Part shown: positions 1-6,842 of the stretch, in pieces | How positions within the stretch are numbered: position 1 is the stretch's first letter | Layout of the letters: every line of letters begins with the position of its first letter | Assembly: GCA_030598525.1 (NCBI GenBank) | Contig: JAUVPT010000011.1 | Coordinates: forward strand, 1-20,357 | Direction of reading: 5' to 3' | Length of the DNA: 20,357 bases | Origin: Gemmatimonadota bacterium | Lineage (GTDB): Bacteria > Gemmatimonadota > Gemmatimonadetes > Palauibacterales > Palauibacteraceae | The notes under the pieces: model-generated | The model's database searches: none | What the model saw: only the letters and a program-made list of their open reading frames with translations | What the model was told of the DNA's origin: nothing | Program-made: the position numbers and the translations under genes

Positions 1-465
1 CTCGACTCGGCGCGGTATCACAAGATCATCATCATGACGGACGCCGACGTGGACGGCGCGCACATCCGGACCCTCCTTCTCACGTTCTTCTTCCGCCAGA
101 TGCAGGAGCTGATCGAGGCTGGCTACGTGTACATCGCCCAGCCCCCCCTGTACCGCGTGTATCGGGGCAAGAAGGAGCAGTATTGCTATAACGAGGACGA
201 GCGTGCCCGGGCCGTCGAGGAATTCTCCAACGGCAAGGGGAAGGGCACGGTGAACATCCAGCGTTACAAGGGACTCGGCGAGATGAATCCCGAGCAGCTC
301 TGGGAGACCACGATGAACCCCGAGCATCGCACGCTGCTCCAGGTCACGATCGACGAGGCGACCGAGGCATCGCTCCTGTTCGAGCGATTGATGGGCGGTG
401 ACGTGGAGCCGCGACGCAAGTTCATCGAAGAGAACGCGAAGTTCGTGCGGAACCTGGACGTTTGA
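1..465 (+). CDS. gyrB: DNA gyrase subunit B, C-terminal part (5' end outside window)
   Basis: The reading frame is open from base 1, so the start and the ATPase and transducer domains lie upstream of the window; 154 residues are present. GyrB is the ATPase and TOPRIM subunit of gyrase (A2B2), which introduces negative supercoils in the cytoplasm. The piece starts inside the TOPRIM domain: MTDADVDGAH carries the metal-binding D-x-D-x-D residues (window residues 14, 16, 18). The family-typical QRYKGLGEMNPEQLWETTM block follows, and the protein ends in FIEEN...NLDV, the usual GyrB C-terminus. There is no large insertion between TOPRIM and tail, unlike enterobacterial GyrB. ParE is the alternative, but the tail reads more like GyrB. 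The stop codon lies inside a strong hairpin. Confidence 0.93.
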   Translation, partial: LDSARYHKIIIMTDADVDGAHIRTLLLTFFFRQMQELIEAGYVYIAQPPLYRVYRGKKEQYCYNEDERARAVEEFSNGKGKGTVNIQRYKGLGEMNPEQLWETTMNPEHRTLLQVTIDEATEASLLFERLMGGDVEPRRKFIEENAKFVRNLDV

Positions 466-488
466 GCGACACATCGCTCAAACGTCCA
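455..488 (+). terminator. Perfect 14-bp hairpin over the gyrB stop codon
   Basis: Bases 455-468 are perfectly complementary to 475-488, with a 6-base loop (ACACAT). The stem includes the gyrB TGA at 463-465. No T-run follows, so it is not a textbook intrinsic terminator; it could be a Rho-dependent 3' end, an RNA-stabilising hairpin or an attenuator for thyX. The 3' arm can alternatively pair through 7 bases (480-486) with 517-523, just before the thyX ribosome site. Confidence 0.45.
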
Positions 489-537
489 AGATTCCTAGCG
501 TAGCGAGGACTATCTCGACGTTTAGCTAAGGCTCGGC

Positions 538-1518
538 ATGGAAACCAAACGCACGGTCGTTCCGGCGGCGGAAGAGATCCTTGGTGGGTACTTCCCGGTG
601 CTCGATCACGGGTTCGTGTCCCTGATCGATTACATGGGCACCGACGAGAGCATCGAGCAGGCGGCGCGCGTCAGCTACGGCTTCGGCACGAGGAAGAGCA
701 GCCAGACCCGAGGCCTGGTGCGCTACCTTCGCCGGCATCGGCACACGACCCCGTCCGAAATGGTCGAGCTCAAGTTTCACTGCGCGATGCCCATGTTCGT
801 GGCCCGGCAGTGGATCCGACATCGCACGGTTTCTGTGAACGAGTACAGCGCTCGGTACAGCCTCATGCCGCTGCTGTTCTACAAGCCTGACTACGAGGAC
901 TTCGCCATCCAGAGCGCCTCCAACCGCCAGGGGAGGGAGGGGGACTCCGCTCCCCGCGCTGTATACGAGGAGGCCCTTCGCCGGTGGGACGAGGTACGAA
1001 GGCTCTCGAGCGACGTCTACGGCTGGCTGGTCGAGGAGGAAGTGGCCCGCGAACTCGCCCGCATCGACCTGCCGCTATCCACGTATACCCAATGGTACTG
1101 GAAGATCGATCTTCACAACCTGTTTCACTTCCTCAGCCTGAGAGCCGATTCACACGCCCAGTGGGAGATCCAGGAGTTCGCCAGGGTGATGGCCGGGATG
1201 ATGAAGCGGGTCGCTCCGCTGAGCTACGAAGCGTGGCTGGACTACGAGTTCAGCGGTGAGCACATGAGCCGCGGTGAGCTCGAGGCCCTCAGAAGCATGA
1301 TCGAAGCCGGTGATGAAGAACTGCGAGTCCGTGACGGCGTCTCTCTCGATCTCGAGGCTCTGAAGGGATCCGGACTTTCGAAGCGCGAGGCCATCGAGTT
1401 GATCGAGAAGCTGCGTCCCGCGGAGCGCCCGGATTTCGAACTCGACCTGTCCCGGATGCAGTCTCCCGAAGTGTTCCAGTCGCGCATGCAGGCCGCCGTC
1501 CCGGGCGACTTCGAGTAG
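538..1518 (+). CDS. thyX: FAD-dependent thymidylate synthase ThyX
   Basis: Makes dTMP from dUMP using methylene-tetrahydrofolate and NAD(P)H through bound FAD, with no homology to ThyA. The ThyX signature R-H-R-x7-S-x-R-Y is present as RHRTVSVNEYSARY (residues 94-107). The conserved substrate-binding and active-site region LRADSHAQWEI lies at 201-211, and the upstream conserved block RRHRHTTPSEM at 65-75. The start follows an AAGG at 528-531. At 326 residues it is longer than common ThyX proteins (about 220-250). The extra length is mainly a charged C-terminal extension from about residue 241, which I do not recognise. It follows gyrB by 72 bp, and a folate-recycling ThyA is not seen in the window. 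Confidence 0.95.
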   Translation: METKRTVVPAAEEILGGYFPVLDHGFVSLIDYMGTDESIEQAARVSYGFGTRKSSQTRGLVRYLRRHRHTTPSEMVELKFHCAMPMFVARQWIRHRTVSVNEYSARYSLMPLLFYKPDYEDFAIQSASNRQGREGDSAPRAVYEEALRRWDEVRRLSSDVYGWLVEEEVARELARIDLPLSTYTQWYWKIDLHNLFHFLSLRADSHAQWEIQEFARVMAGMMKRVAPLSYEAWLDYEFSGEHMSRGELEALRSMIEAGDEELRVRDGVSLDLEALKGSGLSKREAIELIEKLRPAERPDFELDLSRMQSPEVFQSRMQAAVPGDFE

Positions 1519-1552
1519 CCGTAATTCGCCGTCCAGTCCGGCGTACGCCGTG

Positions 1553-1578
1553 GCCGCGTGTCGCCTCGCGGCACTTTT
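1553..1578 (+). terminator. Possible weak terminator after thyX
   Basis: GCCGCG (1553-1558) pairs with CGCGGC (1567-1572) around an 8-base loop, followed by ACTTTT. The T-run is only four bases and interrupted, so this is a weak candidate. Just upstream, 1539-1550 is a perfect 12-base palindrome (CGGCGTACGCCG) that could fold separately. Confidence 0.3.
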
Positions 1579-1652
1579 GCCCGCGTTTTCCGTAGAAGGA
1601 ATGTGTCGCGGGGCAGGGAGGCGTTTCGGCGGCACTCCGACGGGACCCGGTG

Positions 1653-1687
1653 CTCACCGCATCGGTTTCGCGGCGGCGTGCGGTGAG
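1653..1687 (+). promoter_or_regulatory. 9-bp inverted repeat in leader of the exported-protein cluster
   Basis: CTCACCGCA at 1653-1661 is the exact reverse complement of TGCGGTGAG at 1679-1687, with a 17-base spacer. It ends 9 bases before the AGGAG ribosome site (1697-1701) of the gene at 1710. It could be an operator or an mRNA leader hairpin. I could not pick a convincing -35/-10 pair in the 191-bp gap (1519-1709). Confidence 0.4.
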
Positions 1688-1709
1688 GTGTTGGACAGGA
1701 GACTAAGGT

Positions 1710-2741
1710 ATGCGGGAAGGGACACCCGTTCTCAGGCTGGGTGCGGTACTGCTGCTGCTGCTGGGGGCATCCGCTCCCGCGGCTCTCGCCTCGTTTCCGC
1801 AGCAGGGGGTCCAGGTGCAGGCCCGCGGTGACGCGGCTGCACTGAATGCCCTGGCGGAGTCGGGCGGCCTGAAGGCCACGGGCGCTTTCCCGTTCGACTA
1901 CCAGTATCTGGCCTTTCACGGTGGATCCTATGAAATCGTTGCTCTCTGGGCAGCCGCGAGCGTCGAAGCGGGCCGCATCCGTGGGGTGTTCGACGGCGGG
2001 TGGCGGTACTCGCTATCCCTGGGCCTCGAGCTCTTCCAGGACGATTCCCTCATCGTCGAGAAGACCCGCCAGACCGATTTCGTGTTCAGTCGGCAGGTAG
2101 CCGACACGACGCGGGACGGATTTCCCCTGCAGACGATGGTAAGCGTGCCGCCCGGCAAGTATGAATACCGGTTGGTCATCAAGGACCTGAACTGGCCGGA
2201 CGACCGATCCGTGAACCAGGTCGAAGGGAGCCTCACGGTCCCGGCGTTCGATGTCACGGGCCCGGTGGTCAGCTCGATCGCCGTGGCCGCGGACTCGAGC
2301 GGCACGTTCAAGCCGGCCGTCGGCGTCGACCTTCAACTCAACGCCGCGGCGATCGTGGAGAAAGCCGCGCGCCCTTACATCTACTTCGAGGTGTATGGGC
2401 TGACTCCCGGCAGCAGCTACCGGGGCGAGATCAAGCTGTCTTCCACGTGGGTATCACGCGGGAGGGGCGAGCAGTTCACCGGACCGTATCATCCCTTTCA
2501 GATGCAGTATCGCGGGAGCGTTCCGGCCGACCCGACGATTCCGGTGCGGGCCGTGATGCGGCTGGACACGCGGGACGCTGAGCCCGGACCGTATGAGGTC
2601 CAGGTCAGGGTGACGGATCTCGAGACCGGAGTGCGGAGCGAGATCCGGAAGGTCGATTTGAAGATACGACCGCGGACCACGCGAGCGGCCCCGATCACGG
2701 AGGTCGAGGTGCGGACCGATGGAGGTTCAGAGGGAAGGTGA
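1710..2741 (+). CDS. Exported two-domain beta protein, short paralog of the GWxTD-like neighbours
   Basis: Function unknown. Residues 1-27 look like a Sec signal peptide: a Leu-rich core and an ALA cleavage site before SFPQ. The remainder has two stretches homologous to the C-terminal halves of the next two genes. Residues about 60-180 match the middle domain (shared pattern PPGKYEYRLVIKD / PPGQYRYALLLRD). Residues about 187-320 match the last domain (AVAADSSGTF and YIYFEVYGLTPG at 223-234). It therefore looks like a version of the neighbours without their helical and GWxTD-like N-terminal half. There are no cysteines. The start has AGGAG at 1697-1701, 8 bases upstream. The gene runs directly into the next one, so an operon is likely. 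The protein is probably periplasmic or cell-surface. Confidence 0.8.
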   Translation: MREGTPVLRLGAVLLLLLGASAPAALASFPQQGVQVQARGDAAALNALAESGGLKATGAFPFDYQYLAFHGGSYEIVALWAAASVEAGRIRGVFDGGWRYSLSLGLELFQDDSLIVEKTRQTDFVFSRQVADTTRDGFPLQTMVSVPPGKYEYRLVIKDLNWPDDRSVNQVEGSLTVPAFDVTGPVVSSIAVAADSSGTFKPAVGVDLQLNAAAIVEKAARPYIYFEVYGLTPGSSYRGEIKLSSTWVSRGRGEQFTGPYHPFQMQYRGSVPADPTIPVRAVMRLDTRDAEPGPYEVQVRVTDLETGVRSEIRKVDLKIRPRTTRAAPITEVEVRTDGGSEGR

Positions 2742-2743
2742 AG

Positions 2744-4837
2744 ATGACGAAAGCAGTGTCAGACTTCTGTCGGATTCTGGCGGTCGCCGCCGCGGCCGGG
2801 CTGTTCGGGTTGGTGGCTTCCGTCGATGTGGCCCGTGCTCAGACGATGCCGGCCCCGGTCTACTTCGATCTGACCAATCGGGGATACGAGAAGCTCGCGA
2901 ATCGGATTTCGAAGAAGCTCGAGCTCCGGGCAGATCCGGACGACGAGGACGTGCAGTCGCTGCTCGACCGATGGGAGCGTGAAGAAGGCGGACCCGATGG
3001 CGGATGGGACTACATAGCCGTGACCCGGCTGTGGCTGCGAGCGGGCCGCGCGGCGCGGGCCGAGATGGCCCTCATGGAAGCCGAGGCATCCGGCGAGGTT
3101 CCCGCACCGATCCTCCTGCTCGACCAAGCGCGCGTCGCGTTCCTGAGCGGTCAGATGGCTCTCGCTGCGGAGGCGTACTGGAAGGGGTGTGAGGGGGCCG
3201 GAGAGACGGCCTACAAGGAGTATTGGCTCGATATCGAGGTGCTCGCGACGCCCGAGGAAATGGACGACTATGACCGATTCCGCCGGCTTCCGATCACTCA
3301 GACCGACCTGTGCGCCCACTTGAGACGGTTCTGGAATGAGCGTGCGCTTGCCTCGGCGATGGAGGTGACGCAGCGCATGTCGGTTCACTTTGCCCGCACC
3401 CGATACGCCCTCGACAACTACCGTCGCCGCGGCGGGAGGAAAGGGACCACGTTCTCCAACAGGCTTGGCCGACCCACAAACTCGGCGTACGACGATCGCG
3501 GCCTCCTGTACGTGCGAATGGGCGAGCCGGATCGGACCACCGCGTTCGCGGGCAATCCCTCGATGGGGCAGGACGCGGTAAGCGCCGAGTGCTACCAGCC
3601 GAATGAGAGCTGGGGCTACGACTATCCCGGTGAGACCCGCGTGTACCATTTCTCGACCATGTCGGGAACGGACGACTACTGGCTGATCGAGAACCTGGGC
3701 CTGGTATACCGGTGTGGTGCCCCGTCGGCGTCGCTGGCGGGGACGTCGGGTGCGGCGATAGGCGGCGTGCTGTCACCGGTCAACGAAAACCGTTTCGTGG
3801 CCCTCGGGCCGGCTGCCGCGCTCGTATTGCAGGATCTGTATCGATCCCGTCAGGGCGTGGACCCTCGGTACGCTCGGGTCGCCCAGCAAATGAGCACTGA
3901 TCTGGGTCAGAACGTGTTCAGTTCCGGTACTACCATGTCGGCCGGCTCCGAGGCACTCGATGCCCAGCGGGTCCTGGCTCGGGAACGGGATTGGACGCTG
4001 GCGGACGGCACCTTTGCCGTCGACTCTGTACCCGACCGTCCTCCGGTGGCCGCTGACACGCGCCTGCTGGTCGAGGAGCTTCAGTTCCTCAGCCCGCGGG
4101 AGGGGATGAACCGCGTGTGGATCAACGCGGTGATCGAGGCGGAGAGGCTCACACCGGTATCGCTGCCGGGGGGACAGTTCCGATATCGGGTGGAGGCGCG
4201 GTGGGTGATCGTGGACGCGAACGGGGAATCGCAAGTGCACAGCTCGTCCTTCGAGGCCGTGACGCCAAAGAGATTGGGACGAGACGAGAGCATTCCCGTC
4301 CGGCTGGCGGCCGATCTGCCGCCGGGGCAGTATCGCTATGCGCTTCTCCTGCGCGACAGCCGGCTTGCACCCGGGCAGGATCAGCTGTCCGGCAACTATC
4401 GGCGGGTCGACATGACTGTCCGGGAGCTCGGGGCTGGGGCTCCGGCCCTTTCGGACGTCGCTGTCGCGGCGGACTCCGGAGGCGTCTGGTCGCCCGGCGG
4501 TGGGATTCGGTTGCGTCCCAGCCCGGCCCACCTGACCGGAGCTGACGGCGTGGGCTACATCTACTTCGAGGTCTACAACCTGACACCGGGAGGCCAGTAC
4601 ACGACGCAGATCCGCCTCGAGCCCGAGAAGGGTGATGCCGATGACGCGTTCGAGCTCTCGTTCCCGGGTGACGGAGCCACGGGCACGAGCCGGATGTCGC
4701 GGCGGCTGCTCCGTGTCGATCTGCGGGACACGGAGCCAGGCAGCTACGTGATGCGGGTCACGGTCACTGACAGCGCGTCCGGCGCCTCTACGCTACCGTA
4801 TTACACCTCGGTGACGGTGAACCGGGCGCCTCGCTGA
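2744..4837 (+). CDS. Exported GWxTD-like domain protein (first tandem copy)
   Basis: Molecular function unknown. A signal peptide ends at about residue 32 (ARA before QTMPAP). Helical, TPR-like sequence follows (about 60-180). A GWxTD-type domain spans about 190-325: FW...RTRYAL..YRRRG leads into AYDDRGLLYVRMGEPD, with NESWGYD after it (W at 290). Two beta-type domains complete it (about 435-564 and 566-697), the last with YIYFEVYNLTPG. The family's name motif G-W-x-T-D is replaced by S-A-Y-D-D. Exactly four cysteines remain in the mature protein (149, 190, 283, 324), all conserved in the next gene. Start: an in-frame GTG at 2738 overlaps the previous stop (GTGA), but ATG 2744 has better spacing from GAGGGA (2730-2735, 8 bases), so I prefer it; residue numbers use that start. 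Confidence 0.82.
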   Translation: MTKAVSDFCRILAVAAAAGLFGLVASVDVARAQTMPAPVYFDLTNRGYEKLANRISKKLELRADPDDEDVQSLLDRWEREEGGPDGGWDYIAVTRLWLRAGRAARAEMALMEAEASGEVPAPILLLDQARVAFLSGQMALAAEAYWKGCEGAGETAYKEYWLDIEVLATPEEMDDYDRFRRLPITQTDLCAHLRRFWNERALASAMEVTQRMSVHFARTRYALDNYRRRGGRKGTTFSNRLGRPTNSAYDDRGLLYVRMGEPDRTTAFAGNPSMGQDAVSAECYQPNESWGYDYPGETRVYHFSTMSGTDDYWLIENLGLVYRCGAPSASLAGTSGAAIGGVLSPVNENRFVALGPAAALVLQDLYRSRQGVDPRYARVAQQMSTDLGQNVFSSGTTMSAGSEALDAQRVLARERDWTLADGTFAVDSVPDRPPVAADTRLLVEELQFLSPREGMNRVWINAVIEAERLTPVSLPGGQFRYRVEARWVIVDANGESQVHSSSFEAVTPKRLGRDESIPVRLAADLPPGQYRYALLLRDSRLAPGQDQLSGNYRRVDMTVRELGAGAPALSDVAVAADSGGVWSPGGGIRLRPSPAHLTGADGVGYIYFEVYNLTPGGQYTTQIRLEPEKGDADDAFELSFPGDGATGTSRMSRRLLRVDLRDTEPGSYVMRVTVTDSASGASTLPYYTSVTVNRAPR

Positions 4838-4841
4838 TCGG

Positions 4842-6827
4842 ATGATGGCCGTGATGGTTGGGGTCGCGGCCGCGCGTGTGCCAGCCAAAGGGGTGCGCAG
4901 GGCCACTCTCTGCGCACTGGCGACGATCTGCTGTGCAGCCACTCCGGTACTCTCCCAGACCATGCCCGGTCCCGCATATCACGACCTGCAGGCCGGCGGC
5001 CACGAACGTCTTGCCCGCGATCTGAGCCGCCGCCTGGATCTCCGCTCGCATCCCGACCGGGGGGACGTGGAGAGCTTCCTCGATCGGTGGGAGGACGATG
5101 CGGACGGGCCCCGGTCCGGGTATGACTGGTTGGCCGTCGCCCGCATGTGGCTCCGGGCCGGGGAGGCGAACCGGGCGGAATCAGCCCTCGAACGTGCCGA
5201 GGGCGGGATACCCGAATCCCTCTTTCTGATCGACCGCGCCAGAATCGCTTTCCTCCGTGGGAATGCGTCGGGGGCAGCGGACTACTGGGCCGCGTGCGCG
5301 ATCGCCGATGAGACGGCATCCACCGAGATCTGGCTGGACGTCGAAGTCCTGGCCACGCCCGCCGAGCTGGAATCGTGGGCTGGGTTTCGAAACCTGCCCG
5401 CGGGTGATCGGGACAACTGTTCGTTCTTCAGGCGCTTCTGGAACCGGCGTGCGGCCGCCGCCGGAATGGGAGCCGACGAGCGAATCCTGTCACACTACGA
5501 GCGCACGCGGTTCGCGCTTGAACACTACCGGAGGCGTGGCCGCGTCCAGCCCCGCTTCGCCGTCAGGCTGGGCCGTCCAACGAATTCCGTGTACGACGAT
5601 CGCGGTTTGCTGTACGTACGCATGGGGGATCCCGATGAAATCGCGATCCACGGTGGCAGTGACTGCATCGAGCCCAACGTGACGTGGGCGTATGACCGGC
5701 CGGGCGGATACCGCGTGTTCCACCTGTCGCCTCTGGGCGGCGCCGATGACTGGTACCTCCTGGAGAACCTGGCGATGGTGTACCGCTGCGGCACGTGGGA
5801 CAGGAATCCGATGGTGGCCATCTCGCCGTTGCTGCTGGACGTGCCGGGACCGCCGTTCCACGACCTGTACATGTCGCGCATGGGACTCGACCCGAGGTAC
5901 GCCCGAATAGCCAATCACGCGCTCAACCTGATCGGCGACGACTTCGCGAACTCCCGGTTGGCGGAGGACCTGACCGCGGAGCGCGACTGGACATGGCAGG
6001 ATGGAGAGTACGCCGTCATCAGCGTTCCGGAGCGCCCGCGGGTGGACCTGAGCGTGAACTTCGCTCTCGAGTGGCTGCAGTTCCGTGCTCCCCGTCCGGG
6101 GCTCACGCGCATCTGGCTGAACGGCCTCGTCGAGGCGTCTGCCCTCCGGCCGGACGAGCGAGACCGGCAGGACGTGTACCGCGTGGCCGCCGTGTGGACC
6201 CTCCTCGACGAGGCGGGCCTGTTGTACCGGCACATCCCATCCTCGTTCGATCTGCCGGTGACCGGCGCGCTGGGCCACGAGACGGGTATCTCGCTCCGCG
6301 AGTGGACCGACCTGCCCCCGGGCACGTACCGGTGGACGCTGGTGGTATCGGATGCCACTTCGACCGTGGGCGAGGACGGCGAGAAGGCTCGAGGCGGCTA
6401 TGCGAGCGGGGAAGTAGTCGTCCGGGACCTGGGCACCGATCTGCCGGTGCTGTCGGACGTGGCGGTGTCCGCCGATTCGGTGGGGGCGTGGTCTCCAGCC
6501 GCCGGCATCAGTCTCAATCCGACTCCGGTTCGCGTTACGGGGGACGACGGAGTGGCCTTCATCTACTACGAGGCCTACAACCTGACTCCGGGCGGCCGAT
6601 ACGAGACGAGGGTAGTGCTCCAACCCGAAGGGGGCGGCCAGTCTTTTGACCTTTCATACCCGGGCACCGCGCGACGCGGCGCCAGCATCGTAACCCGCGG
6701 ATATCTGCGGATCGATCTGTCCGCCTCTTCGCCGGGCCGATATGAAGTGTCGGTCACCGTACGAGACCTGACGAGCGGGCACATCACCCTGCCCGTGCGA
6801 ACCGATATTTTCGTGAATCGGGACTGA
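4842..6827 (+). CDS. Exported GWxTD-like domain protein (second tandem copy)
   Basis: A tandem paralog of the preceding gene with the same order of parts. A signal peptide ends near residue 38 (mature start QTMPGP, matching the neighbour). Helical repeats cover about 60-180, and the GWxTD-like domain carries VYDDRGLLYVRMGDPD (250-265) and TWAYD. Two beta-type domains end the protein, the last with FIYYEAYNLTPGG. The mature protein has exactly four cysteines (152, 193, 275, 316), each aligning with the other copy, which suggests disulfides outside the cytoplasm. The start is 4 bases after the previous stop with no clear ribosome site, so translational coupling is likely; ATG 4845 or 4854 could also serve. 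The stop lies 15 bp from the convergent gyrA stop. Function unknown. Confidence 0.82.
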   Translation: MMAVMVGVAAARVPAKGVRRATLCALATICCAATPVLSQTMPGPAYHDLQAGGHERLARDLSRRLDLRSHPDRGDVESFLDRWEDDADGPRSGYDWLAVARMWLRAGEANRAESALERAEGGIPESLFLIDRARIAFLRGNASGAADYWAACAIADETASTEIWLDVEVLATPAELESWAGFRNLPAGDRDNCSFFRRFWNRRAAAAGMGADERILSHYERTRFALEHYRRRGRVQPRFAVRLGRPTNSVYDDRGLLYVRMGDPDEIAIHGGSDCIEPNVTWAYDRPGGYRVFHLSPLGGADDWYLLENLAMVYRCGTWDRNPMVAISPLLLDVPGPPFHDLYMSRMGLDPRYARIANHALNLIGDDFANSRLAEDLTAERDWTWQDGEYAVISVPERPRVDLSVNFALEWLQFRAPRPGLTRIWLNGLVEASALRPDERDRQDVYRVAAVWTLLDEAGLLYRHIPSSFDLPVTGALGHETGISLREWTDLPPGTYRWTLVVSDATSTVGEDGEKARGGYASGEVVVRDLGTDLPVLSDVAVSADSVGAWSPAAGISLNPTPVRVTGDDGVAFIYYEAYNLTPGGRYETRVVLQPEGGGQSFDLSYPGTARRGASIVTRGYLRIDLSASSPGRYEVSVTVRDLTSGHITLPVRTDIFVNRD

Positions 6828-6842
6828 CCGGTCCGCAGCCTG

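Noticed and set aside
2759..3649. Minus-strand frame of 296 codons opposite the first GWxTD-like gene
   Set aside because: Same reasoning: a shadow of a gene whose coding frame is supported by paralogy.
5490..6623. Minus-strand frame of 377 codons opposite the second GWxTD-like gene
   Set aside because: The plus-strand frame has a signal peptide and a paralog next door; the minus frame is Arg/His/Val-rich without recognisable structure.
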